Part shown: positions 1-10,440 of the stretch, one piece after another
Layout: each line of letters starts with the position of its first letter
Numbering within the stretch: the stretch's first letter is position 1
Origin: Hyphochytrium catenoides
Lineage: Eukaryota; Sar; Hyphochytriomycetes; Hyphochytriales; Hyphochytriaceae
Assembly (NCBI GenBank): GCA_900088475.1
Contig: FLMG01002422.1
Span: 19,494-34,480, forward strand
Reading direction: 5' to 3'
DNA length: 14,987 bases
Made by a program: the position numbers and the translations under genes
The notes under the pieces: model-generated
Database searches by the model: none
The model's input: only the letters and a program-made list of their open reading frames with translations
What the model was told of the DNA's origin: nothing

Positions 1-108
1 TAGTTAGGAGATTTAGTAGATTCTTAGGGAGGGCACAGATTGGGAGGGATGACCAAGCAATCATGGACAACATGAAGATATCTCGCTGAAGATAGAGCTA
101 CTTCACAC

Positions 109-2477
109 CTGGCCCGAGTACGTGCCTCCTACGATCAAGTTCCGGTCAAAGGGGTGGAAGCAGGCCGACAGCAGCGCTGACGCGCAGGTAAAGACGTACT
201 CTGGCCTAGAGGGAAGCGTTGTGATACGTATATGTAACTTGCTCTCAGTATTTTCCTTTTTCTCATCATTTTTGCCGTCTTCAGTATACGAGACGCTACC
301 TGTTAGTCATGGCAGTGGACCACAGAAGCACTAGTCCGTCAGCCTCTGAAGTTATGTTGAAGTCTTGCCAATCCGCGCCAGAGGAGTCGATATTCCTCGA
401 GTTATAACCAGCAAGAAACATTTCCTAGGAGGGAGAGGATATGACCAGAAAGTCAAATCTTCGGCAGAAGGACGAGAGCCCGAGAGTAGAAGAGAGGGGC
501 AACAGATTGTCAGACGGAACAGATAAGCCGAAACCCTGCACCTTGTAGTGAGGAGACCATTCCAGCGTTGTGATTGCGCGATTTCTGCTCCACTTGTCCT
601 CTTCCATCCTGCCCTGAAGGGAAGAACATGGAGACCATGAAGGTAGTCAGACTTGATGACGATAAAGGTAGCGAGACGATTTTAGCAGCTGCTGAGTTTC
701 AGGGCTCGGCTCGGCAGAGGTCATCACAGCAGGTAGCTAGGCTGCTCGTACACAAGCTCTATTATAGCGTATCTAGTCAAGCAAGAAGAGTAGTCAATAG
801 TACTGAGTAGAAGCTCTCCTTACCCACAGGTTGACTTTCTCAATCGTTGTTGCCTTTGAATCATCATCATCTGCTGCCCCGTAATCTATCAGATCATCTC
901 CGTGCTCCAATCGGCTCAACACGCGTTCCACAAAACGAGATGACTTGGAAAGGAAATCCTACCGCGAAGAACAGAAGGGGCCACAACGTAAGGCCTGACA
1001 AAGAGACTCTATCTAGGACTCAGTAGAGGTATAGAACCGGAGTAGTTGATGGACGTCATCATTTAGCCGAGACGTAACCAAAATGGAGACATAAAGGTGT
1101 GATTGCTCGGCACAGGAATGGTATAGAGTCTTTGTAGATCAAAGCAGCTTTCACGTTAGGGACATGCTCTGGCTTACCTCAAACCCTGGTGATGATAGGA
1201 TCTTTTGCTTTTCTTCGGGCGGAACCTCCGCAGCAGCTTGCATTTCTTCTGATGTGCCACTGGCCTCTGCCCCTTCCGCCTGCTTTTCCTCATCTCCAGC
1301 GAATTCTCCTGCGTTCTGTTTACCATCGACTCCAGCGTCTACGATGGTGCGACGCTTGGGTGAGGGAGTTGGCGACTGGAGAGGCATGATTTAGCTTGGC
1401 GGGCATTAATATTGAAATGAAGTAAGCATGTGGCAGAGTGCTAACGTCGAGCTAGTCAAGGTTAAATTGAAGGACAGACGTTGAGCTGTAGAGTTGGTGT
1501 AAGAGACGAAGAGAGGTGCTTGACAGGCGCAAGGGACCGAACGAGACGGTGGAAAACAAAGGGGTTCGTTTGGAGAGAACCTCTAGATGCAGAAAGATAG
1601 CGAGAACGAAAGCAAAACCGAGGGAGAGAATAAATCCCAGGAAAAAGCTGTGAGAAGAAAGAGGATACGTGGCCTACCGATGGTGTGACAACGCTATCTG
1701 TCTCTGTCGCTTTGTCGTACACTTCCCTCGTCTGACTTGCGATCGTGACCTCCGCAATATTGAAGACCTAGACGTAGAGCATTAATAATTGAAGAACGAC
1801 CAGTTCACCAGAGTCTACAAGGGGAAGGGGAGGAGAAGGTGCCGGCGCAACGAAAAGTACTTACCGTCGAGAGCCGAGAAAGCTTCTCTGCGAAGGATTC
1901 CTCTGCTCCAATGGTTCGCTCGCTAGGCTTCTTCGGTAGCTTGTTTTCAGACTGGGAGTTCAGCGCCGATAGCGTCAGACAGAGAGATGCCGTACGAGTG
2001 AGACAGTGGCGAAAGTGGCAGAATGGAGGTGAAGGAGAGGATAACCAGGGTTCAGCGGTTAACGAGGGCCGCGCTCTTCCCAAAATTAACTTGCAGAAGG
2101 ACAAGGGCGATCAGCCCTGCAAGAAGCGCACCGGTGTGTCAGTTGACGGCGCCGCGGCGGTGGACGTCAGTATGTTCTGAATGAAGTCATCCAAGCGGGC
2201 ATCTCCAGGAGCTGCTGCTGGCAGGCTTCCGGAGGCAGTGGTTACTGATGCAGAAAGCTCGCTGCATTGAAAGCCAACCGATCAGTGGCTTAGCAAAGAC
2301 TCACAAGTTCAAAGATCTTTGGGTCCAAGAAGAATGGTGGGTAACGGATTGTATCAGGAGAGTGCTATACCTTGCAGAGCTCGCTGCAGCTGCTTTGCGT
2401 TTTCGAAGCTCTTCAAGCTTCCTTTTCTTCTCTTCGAGCTCGGCCGACCGCCGCTGCCTTGCAATATCACGATCCAT
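109..2477 (-). CDS. DYNC1I: Cytoplasmic dynein intermediate chain, 5' part (9 exons, gene continues left of window)
   Basis: Scaffold subunit of the dynein motor that links heavy chains to dynactin and the light chains. Exons read leftwards: 2477-2371, 2261-2132, 1951-1865, 1767-1678, 1375-1178, 958-824, 613-542, 424-300, 205-109. All phases join, giving 347 residues before the window ends inside the ninth intron. Residues 1-35 form a highly charged helix starting [10 protein letters not shown], like the family's dynactin/NudE-binding helix. Residues 109-138 match the Tctex1/LC8-binding stretch ([11 protein letters not shown], where animals have a K-x-TQT-type site). Residues 191-222 match the roadblock-binding helix (EEKQKIL, then SSRFVERVL). 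The WD40 part begins near 266 (LEWSPHY) and includes [14 protein letters not shown] and IVGGTYSGQ, all highly conserved in the family. The start is the ATG at 2477; no alternative precedes the helix. Cytoplasmic rather than axonemal type is inferred from the N-terminal helix and roadblock segment. The donor at 2131 (GTGCGC) is weak; the other junctions look ordinary. Confidence 0.93.
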
Positions 2478-3591
2478 CGTAGGCTGTCCTCTCACTATAG
2501 AGGCTGCCCAGCTCTATAAATGACAGTGCAGGACTGAACTCAGCCTATGGAGTAGCAGAGCAAATGCGACAACATAGCTTTCTCGACATTCTATCCTTCC
2601 GCGTCCAAGTGTCTCTCTATTTCACACTAAGGCGACGCCTCTTTTTACAGTGACTCCCGATCACCTTCACAACCACGCACACCCCTTCGTCCACCTATCA
2701 AGCAGCCCACGCCAATCTCTTCATAGCCCTGTCGTTACGCCTGGTCGAGAGGTCCTATAAGAATCAGATGTGCCTTCATGGCAAAGAGGCAGCAGAGCTG
2801 CAGACAAATCTCCAGATTCCCGCGGCATCGCAGAAAGAAACAAAGATTGCCAGAAGCTGCACAAATCTACCTGATCGTATTCCGCCATCATCGAAATCTA
2901 CATAGAGTCTAAAAAGTAATCAATCTAATCCTATTCCTTGAGGTGATTGATTCGATAATCTCAACCGCCAAAGACTTCAGTTACCAATTAGGAAGATGAA
3001 GTCAGAAGTCTTCCATCAGCTGGCATTTCTGATAAAAAGTTTAGCTCCCATCTATGTCGTACTCTGTCTTCCTATAGCGGGATAAAGACATCCTGCCTGT
3101 TCATCTCTGTTGCCTCTTCCTCGCCAAAGTGCCGCAGTTATTGCACTTTCTGCGTTCTCTGTTCTTCCTGTCTTCTTACTGACATAATATATGGAGACTG
3201 ACCGAGAGATTCTCATTGTGCCAAGCTTCATGAAGAAGTCAAAGGACGAAGGTTGCCAAGGAAGACGCCGTCTGAGTATAGGAAGCTTACCGCGAAGGAA
3301 GGCATACAGGCGTCTAGGAGGCGCAATGAGAACTAGTTAGGGGCCGTTTAGAGGAAGACAACTGTGGACAGAAAACGCCCCATATAACTTGTGAGTACTT
3401 CCTTCTATCCCTGCCTTCCAGGGAAAACCAGTGATGGCTACGCTTTAGCAGAAGAGAGGTTTCTACAAGCTTTGAGAGGTGATTTGCCGAGGACCCCAGC
3501 TACGAAGGAACGGAAAACTCAGGGTATCTCTATCGTATAGTAGTGGAAAGACATGTTGATTGGCGGTTCTTGAAGTCCAGACCATTCCACG
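2478..3591. promoter_or_regulatory. Divergent intergenic region between the dynein chain and the membrane kinase
   Basis: About 1.1 kb between two genes transcribed away from each other, so both promoters and 5' leaders should lie here. No frame on either strand carries a convincing exon. Visible items: TATAAAT on the plus strand at 2516-2522; an AT-rich ATAATATATGG at about 3184-3194, a possible core element for the kinase gene; a short basic reading frame 3230-3340 (about 36 codons, starts MKKSKDEG) that may be an upstream ORF; and a strong donor-like GTGAGTAC at 3391. That donor could start a 5'-UTR intron ending at CAG 3421 (31 bp, improbably short) or TAG 3540 (150 bp, a normal size here). 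Promoter function is inferred only from gene orientation. Confidence 0.5.
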
Positions 3592-6500
3592 ATGATAAGA
3601 AGGGCTTCATCAAAACTCCTGCGCAGCCTTAGCGGCCAGAGAAGAGAAGATGACTTTGACGATGACGTCCCGCTCTCAAGTGCGAGGTCAGATATTCAGG
3701 ACAGTTACTATTCTTCCAGAGATTCGGATGAGGGTGTGCAGGCTCCAGATGGGGTGCATGAGCATCCCACGGGGTCGGAAACAGCATCCCGTCAGCTTGT
3801 AGGTGGTGAGCGAAGCAGCGAAGAAGTCTCTTCACGTCTCTCGGGGAAACAAATCATCGAGGCTATTAGCAAGGCAATGACCGTCGATAATAATAAGGAG
3901 GAGGGAAGCGATCAGAGCGATCAGAGCAGCCGCGATGAGGATCTGGTGATGCCGATTCACTTGAAGATAAAGAGGAAACAGAGAAAGTTCCTACATTCTC
4001 ACTCGCTCTCTCCTCGTTCTTCACCTTCAGGTCAGACATGCGTAAGAAACTGCTTAGCTGACCAGTGTAGACTCTGGCCGCTGGCCTCTCACTTTTACTG
4101 AGTGTGCTGACCTTACTGCACAGATTAGTCTTCCTACGTTTTCTTCATTTTTCCACCGTCATGGCTTCCCTTAAGAGATTAAATCTCTTCTGACGTCCCG
4201 GGTGTCACGCTTTCTTGTCTGCCAGCCACTCGCGCAACCCTCCTTCGGTCTTTCAGTCAACCGGATGCCACCGAGCGGTCGATGTATTTTGGGGCAGGAG
4301 CTGATTACGAAGACACGGAAGAGGATGATGACGAATCTCAGGGACGTGAACAGTTTTACGGTGATGGAGAGGTTGTCAGAGGCTCGGCTGCATCTCCCAC
4401 CATGACACCACGAGGGACGGCAGAGCTGGTGGAGAATGTTCTCAAGCACCCTGTAAGGCTTTCTTCTCAATGGCTTGAAGCTTTTAGGCTGTGATCCCTT
4501 CTGCCTCATACTTTTCTATGTTCTGCCTCAAACTTTTCTAGGCTCCCTTCGTGTGCTCAGTCTCGTCCTTGCATATGATCTTTGCAGGAGAATGAGAAGA
4601 AGTTGATGCGAACCTTAACCAACCGTTTTAGCGACAAAGAACTGGAGAGGGCATATCAGAGGGAGAGCACAAGAATTGTTTTTTTCCAGTCAAGAGTATT
4701 TGTCGGGATTGTCATCACTTCACACTGTCTAATCGCTATAGCGTTTGCCATAACGGATGAGCTCAGCGATGGTAATGAACACGCTCACAAAGTTCTGCTT
4801 TCAGCTATATGTCCACTTGTTGTTGAGACATTGCACTGGGCTGCGTACATTACCGTCTTCGCTCGCACCTGCTTTCGTTGGGATCTGGACATTTTTTAAC
4901 CTGCTTTTTATTTCTTTTGGCCATAGTAGCTAATGAACCCTTACATGTCCGCAACAGCAGTTTAACTTTGATCTTCTTGTTGATGTCGATGCTAAATTTT
5001 CGGTCCATAGTCGCTATCAGGTTTTTGAACACTCGCCTTGTGTGTCGCTTCTCTCCTTTTTGAACACAGAATCTGGACTCCAGATCCTCTCACGCGGCCT
5101 CGATGACGCATGGCAATGGCTACAATTTGTTTATTTATTTGTCGGCATCCCGTACGCTGCTTGGCCCGGAGAGGCTAGTCCTTTCAGAACTCATTGGAAA
5201 TGGTGGTTGGCAGGTAGGCTCTGCTGTTGGTAGCTCTTGCTGCATAGTTGGACCTATTCGCACTGAGAGCTCTTCACTATATTGTGGCCCTTTGACCCGT
5301 TTGTTTTGCGGTTACTCCAAAGCCTTTGCATTTGTCGTTTGGGCAAATGCCCTATGTCATCCTTGCAATGGGACGATCTTTCTTTGTCCTCTTCATCTCT
5401 CTCTCTCTCTCTTTTTCTCTCTCTGTCTCTCTCTATCCCCTCTCGCTCTGGGTCTGTCTCTCTCTCTCTCTCTGGCTCTTTACTGTGAATGGTAGTTGTT
5501 TAAGGCTAACTATTTTCCTGCTTTACGGGCACTCCTGTAGGTCTTATTTTTCTCTTTAGCGTCGGCCTTCAAATCTGGATTGCACAGCAGTCTCCACAGT
5601 CAGCATTGGCCTTCGAGGAACAGGTTGGAATGATGGAAATAAAGAACTGCTTCGTGAACGTCTCGACGCTGGACTTTATAAAGGGCGAGGAGAATTACCT
5701 TGGCGAGGGGAGAACACTTGCAGAGTTTCTAAAGACACGAGATGAACGGCTGTATGACGCCTACGTTTCAGTTGGCGCAGTTCTGTTGACTGTTATCGGG
5801 TAAGCTAAGCCATTTTCCGGCTAGTTCCGGTCGGGACTGTGTGAGAAGAGGGCCAGCCTGATGATGAAGGATCCTACGCTTTCTTATTTTAGCGGCTTCC
5901 TTCTGCGCCAAAGACTTCTCATAATGCTGTTATCTGGCGTCGTTGCGTTCGACCCTATTGACTCAGCTTACCGGTGGCCTCATCTCCCTTCCCGTCTCAA
6001 TTGGAATCTGTTTGTGGCGATAGGGTAACCCTGGCAGTGGCTATGCGCTTGGATTTCGTCCAAGTCCTATTTGTAGGAGTGTGCAGTTCTTTGGTGCTAG
6101 GCGTCGTTCTTGTCCTTACGCAGAGTACCAAGGAGCCAGTAATCTTGGTTCCGGATTCGGTCCCGTCCATCCTACTTTGCCTTGCCTCCTACCTTTCAGA
6201 GAGGAGCTCTAGAAGACTATTTCTCAGTAAAATTGCGCTGCAGTGTGAAAATGAAGAGGTGGGCATTTTCCTAACTCTACGACCGTTCCCGTCCGTCTTA
6301 GTCCTAGTGGTGGCTGTGAGCATGGCTTGGCTCTACTAAAGCTGTGAGGAGTAGATGTGGCCTTCATCTACTCTTGATCTTTGAGCATGCCTCTTAATGA
6401 CTAAACTTCTCGCATTCCAATTTGGCTTATTACTCGCGGCTGTAGCTGCAAGAGAACCTGAACAAGGCGGAAGCAGCTTTGGCGAATGATGAAGCTCTAC

Positions 6501-8540
6501 CGTCGGAAGAAGCGGCAGTAAAGAATGTTTTGATGAGGTTGGAAGGCCGAAGTGTGACCGTCCTTCAACATTCAAATAACCCTTCTTACATTCTCTACGA
6601 CTAACGTTGTCCCTAAACGAGTTCCTACCTAGTCCCTTTACGTATATCCGATCTTTATACTCAATGCTTGTCTCTTTCTGCCATACCTCCATACGTTATG
6701 TGCTGTTCTCACATATCTGGGTCTCGTTTATCCGTTAGCAAAGAAGCGAGGTATCTGTCGTCCATCCGGATTAACTTTAGCGAGCTCAAGTTGCTCACAG
6801 TTATTGGCCGAGGGGGAATGGGCGAGGTTATTAAGGCTGAATACTTAGGGACCGTGGTGTGCGTCAAGAGACTACGACGAGACCTCATCACCCCGCAAAG
6901 TTTGCTAGAGTTCAGAGGCGAGATAGAACTCATGTCCTCCCTCAGGCACCCCAATATTGTGCAGGTAAGACACAGGGGCTACTTATACGAGTGCTTAAGT
7001 GTCAACTCGCTGTTTTATATATTGAGCTTACTAGAAATTGCGTTGCTGCGGCCACAGCGTAGCCTAACTCAGTTCTGACAAATGTCCCGCTGTTCGCTCC
7101 ACATGTGCACCCTACCCTCATTAGTTTATTGGTGCGAGTTGGGATAATCCTAGTAACGTTTGTATGGTTATGGAGTTCATGGAAACCGGTGACGTACACT
7201 CTGTACTCCACACGCCGAACCTAAAGCTTTCATGGGCAGACCCACTGCTCAAAATAGGTAAGAAGCATGTCATCTGTCTTTAACTCATCGACTTATATTC
7301 TCCTCTGGCCATTTACTTGTTCTATCTGGAGCTACGATCCTTTCTTTACCTATAATGTAGTGGTATAGGCCTTTCTTGCTTGTCCCTCCCAGTGACTGAG
7401 CCATCGCCTTGCATTCTTTAGCTGTGGATGCAGCCCAGGGGATGCTATACCTGCACACAAATGATCCTCCAATTATACACCGAGACCTAAAGAGTGTCAA
7501 CCTGCTCTGCTCCGGGACCTACGGCTGCAAGGTGACAGACTTTGGGCTTAGCCGCAAGCTTCAATCAGACCTCAAGACCGTAGTAGGAACGCCCTTCTGG
7601 CTGGCACCGGAGGTAAGCACAGCGGCATCTTGAACACTGTCAATTCGACGGTATTGCCTTGATTAAACCCGATCGTGTTCGCCGTCGCGCCACTATCTCC
7701 GACCCGCCTTGGTCTTAGCAACTCGCTGCAACTAGTTCTGGTCATGCAAGTGCTGTGCTTGTTATCCCTAAATTTCAGTGCTCATTTCTTCCTGTCATCT
7801 TTGCAAGGTTATCCGCAATGAGAGCTACACTATCAAGGCAGATGTCTATTCCTTTGGCATTGTGCTGTATGAGCTGGAGGTGAGTGGGTTGATACCCCCT
7901 AGCGCCTCAAATCTCCTCAGCTGTCGATCTTCGTACTTCTTATGCATCGGAGACTAGACGCGATTGCTTGCTTACGGTCATCTTGATCCTACCTAGACCC
8001 GCAAGAACCCGTATTATGAACATAAGAAGGAGGGCAAGAAAGATGGGGTACACTTACTGGTTGCTATCGCACACCGTGGCCTTCGCCCTTCGCTTCCCGA
8101 GACTACTCTGCCGAGGTTAAGGAAGCTGATTGAAGATTGCTGGCAGGTGAGCTGCCGATACGACTCTGCTATTCACCTATCTCCTTTCTTGTGTTCACGT
8201 TAACACTCTGTTACCTTACCGGCTTAGTCTAACTTCTCATCTCTTCCAGAATGATCCACAAGGCCGGCCCACGATGTCGGAAGTTCTCATGCGACTTCAG
8301 GGCGAGATCCGTCTGGAGATCAGTAATGAGACAGACAGATTCGTGAGTGAACGAAGGGCTGTACTACAGAGACGGTTGCGCGGTCTGGAAAGCGACTACC
8401 TTTCCCGCGCGTCTTCCTTTATGTCGGCATTGGACGGTCTCAGTTACAACGACGACAGAGGGACGCTACAGGGACATGCTAACAATACTTTCGAAGATTC
8501 GCAAAGCAGCCTTGTAAAAAGCGTCCGCTTCAGAGTTTGA
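3592..8540 (+). CDS. Multi-pass membrane protein with C-terminal TKL-type protein kinase domain (13-exon model)
   Basis: Predicted receptor-like Ser/Thr kinase, about 964 aa. Model exons: 3592-4030, 4226-4452, 4588-4854, 4958-5213, 5541-5799, 5967-6258, 6446-6537, 6739-6964, 7125-7257, 7422-7612, 7808-7879, 7997-8146, 8250-8540. Residues 1-222 are hydrophilic, acidic and Ser-rich. Hydrophobic segments lie near 258-277, 290-311, 361-380, 391-410, 468-487, 514-534 and, weakly, 539-559. A charged helix (ERSSRRLFL onward) at about 560-610 leads into the kinase. Kinase motifs: Gly loop IGRGGMGEV 633-641, VCVK lysine 654, helix-C Glu672, LRHPNIV, hinge MEFM, catalytic HRDLKSVN 750-757, DFG 770-772, TPFWLAPE to 794, DVYSFG 806-811, and CW with GRPTM (Arg874). 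All catalytic residues are present, so activity is expected. HRDLKSVN and GTPFWLAPE fit Ser/Thr specificity of the TKL/MLK/plant-Raf kind. Exons 8-13 are very secure. Less secure are the first two exons, donor 4855 and the pair 6538/6738. The ligand is unknown. Confidence 0.88.
5396..5473. repeat. Imperfect (CT)n microsatellite inside the fourth intron of the membrane kinase gene
   Basis: About 78 bp of CT dinucleotides, interrupted by short T, G and CCC blocks, lies inside the predicted intron 5214-5540, the longest in the kinase gene (327 bp). It is pyrimidine-rich on the transcribed sense strand. Two plus-strand frames through it translate to Leu-Ser repeats and are not genes. The repeat ends about 67 bases before the acceptor at 5540, so it is not the tract next to the acceptor itself. 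Confidence 0.9.
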
Positions 8541-9079
8541 CCTGAGAAAGGAGCACACACCAGCTTATTTATGGATCGAGAGCTTATTTCTTGTGACGAG
8601 TCTATATTTATTTGTTAGTGGGCAGGGTATTGCGCCCGTGCTCACTTTCGCAGAGCTAGCAGTAGCCACTCAGGCCTGTCCGCTGACAATTATCGCCAGT
8701 TATTATCCACCCGTAATCCTTCATAATTGCTTAGAGTACTGCATGTTTCCTTGTTCTTCCTTGTGAGTATAGCTTTGTGAGCTAACCGTAACCTAATATC
8801 AATGAGGGAAGATCTGGCTTGTCAATGTAGCAATGACGGTACGAGACAACATGGCTGATACACGATACGCGCTCCAAGGAGGGGAAAGATGGTGATAGTG
8901 GGCTACTGCCTGATAGAAAAAGGGCCTCCCAGGTACGTATCGCTTTGTTAGCACTTGCTGATGGGTCGATGGTAGCACCATGGAGTATGGAAGTCTTACT
9001 GAGGTCATTACTACCTGCTTTTCAATCTATTTATGAATCATAGGAGAAGTATCGCGATGGGGGTTGTTTCTATTTTGTG
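8541..9079. other. 3' flank of the kinase gene, no gene seen
   Basis: This follows the TGA at 8538-8540. The first 100 bases are AT-rich with several TTATTT/ATTTATTT runs (about 8563-8615), consistent with a 3'-UTR. I see no canonical AATAAA polyadenylation signal, which many protists do not use. A minus-strand frame at 8799-9008 has no recognisable motif and no splice context, so I do not call it a gene. Confidence 0.4.
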
Positions 9080-9545
9080 CTAGGCAGAAAGATTATCAAT
9101 CTGGCGCGGGCGTGCATCAAGCTGGCGTCGGCGTGCTCGATGATGAAGTCTCTGTAAACTTTTGTCCAACAGACAGAAGTCAATGACTCCTTGTCGCTCT
9201 TTCTTCTCTCTCTTTACGAACCCAACCATAAACGCTTCATGGGACGCAGGAAAGTGCTGGAGCGGGCAGGATGGCAGTAGACTATTGATCTGACGGTTAT
9301 AGATGATGACTACGTGTAGAAAGGCATGATAAGAATGGCGATCAATAGATCTACTTCTCCAGACCCACGGCTGCCTCCTCCAAGCCAAACATTGACGCCA
9401 AGCATCTGGAATGACCTGCTGCTGGTGGCCACCATAGAAAGAGACCTAACTTCACCATGGAGTTTCTGTATCCATCCCTAGAGGAGCGAGCAACCGTGTT
9501 GGCTCTGATAGAGGCCACTTGAAGCTCTGGTTCTGATAGGTCCAT
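9080..9545 (-). pseudogene. Frame-broken relic with tyrosine-recombinase-like N-terminal domain
   Basis: On the minus strand, a frame opening at 9545 reads MDLSEPELQ, then RANTVARSSRDGYRNSM followed by KLGLFLW. This has the look of the SAM-like N-terminal core-binding domain of tyrosine recombinases (A-x-S-T/S-x3-Y-x5 then F-x-W), as in Crypton and DIRS-type elements. After about residue 40 the sense appears to move to another frame (VIPDAWRQCLA near 9400), and a further frame 9388-9080 stays open with ASHEAFMVGFVKRE. No catalytic Arg, HxxR or Tyr motif is visible downstream, and I see no terminal repeats. I read it as a decayed mobile-element fragment. The family assignment rests on one short motif and could be wrong. 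Confidence 0.28.
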
Positions 9546-10440
9546 CGCTTTCTTAGTCTAATTGCTCAGGACAGAGGTCCAGAAAAGTAAAGGGAAAGTG
9601 GATGAACGAGACAGAGATTGAAAGTGGAACCCCATTGGCAGGATCACACAAGCCGCCGAACTCCCTATCGGGAAATCATCAGGTCTGTGTCCTGAAAGTG
9701 TCCGTAGAATTGCAAGTTCCATCATGAGAATTTCGGAGAATAGATTTTCCACACAACAATAGTTTATAGTAAAAACATAAAAATCGCATAAAATAATATG
9801 AAAGGAAGGCGGCAGTAAGAAACTCCAAAAAACATCAACAGATTACGTGTTTTGGGTTATCAGGAGCACTTGTGTTCGGACAGGACAGAATGGGACCAAT
9901 CCTGGATAGGAAAACGAACCTATCACAATCCTTATTTTAGAGGATGTCCCAGAATTAGATTGCGAAAATGTAGGGATACCGACAGAACGTGAAGGCGGTT
10001 TTATGCTTCATTTATGAAATAAAGTGTAAGATATTTTGAATCCAGGCGCCAACTTGTCGCCCTTCAGGCCTTCTTCCATGACTTTCCAAAGCATCCACTC
10101 AGGAAGGCCCTTTAGCCGATGGGTGGGTGGGAGGAGGGTGACTCCCCCTTTTTCCTTCTTCGCCAGGAGGTGTGAAGTGCGAACGGTTGTTCCTTTCCAA
10201 TAATATAGGAGGTCGTTCCCAGAATGCTTGTCGCTTGTCGCACACCTGGCCGACATTCTGCTAGGTAATCAATCTTCTTGGTAACCACAGGAACATTCGA
10301 AAGTTGTGGGCCTTGCCTAGAAACCCCTACATAGTTGGGATGGGTGGGCACCCCTTCTTGTTCCTCCCTCCACCTTCCCTTCCTTGCACTTGGAGAAGGT
10401 TCAAGCAAAGCAATTTTCCATTTTGATTGTTGAAATCATC
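9546..10440. other. Non-genic stretch with an AT-rich island and low-complexity G/C tracts
   Basis: No convincing gene. Bases about 9751-9804 are strikingly AT-rich (runs of A, ATAAAATAATATG) against roughly balanced flanks. A minus-strand frame 9752-9558 directly precedes the recombinase-like relic and may be part of the same dead element. Minus-strand frames at 10008-10408 overlap each other in different phases; one ends with a plausible-looking protein tail (GLPEWMLWKVMEEG) but has no identifiable family and no clear splice sites. Confidence 0.3.
10121..10138 (+). other. G-quadruplex motif
   Basis: Four runs of three G separated by loops of 1, 1 and 4 bases (GGGTGGGTGGGAGGAGGG), the kind of short-loop arrangement known to fold very stably in vitro. 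It lies in the non-genic 2.9 kb interval and is followed by a C5/T5 run. A related TGGGATGGGTGGGC stretch occurs about 200 bases downstream (about 10337-10350). A biological role is not shown. Confidence 0.75.

Noticed and set aside
122-334. Plus-strand frame reading [16 protein letters not shown] with an apparent donor at 188
   Set aside because: It is antisense to dynein exon 9 (109-205), whose minus-strand translation matches conserved WD40 sequence and is flanked by proper splice sites.
1839-2180. 113-codon plus-strand frame
   Set aside because: It overlaps dynein exons 2 and 3 on the opposite strand and shows no family motif.
4878-5063. Hydrophobic plus-strand frame that looks like extra membrane helices
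   Set aside because: Its start is the T-rich 3' part of a likely intron, where any frame reads Phe/Leu. It has no GT donor in a phase that joins the next secure exon, whereas the overlapping frame from 4958 does join.
5103-5559. Overlapping plus-strand frames rich in Leu and Ser
   Set aside because: They translate exon 4 in the wrong frame and then the CT microsatellite of the intron.
10008-10408. Two overlapping minus-strand frames of 82 and 98 codons
   Set aside because: No known motif; the two frames conflict and include low-complexity tracts; not enough to call a gene.
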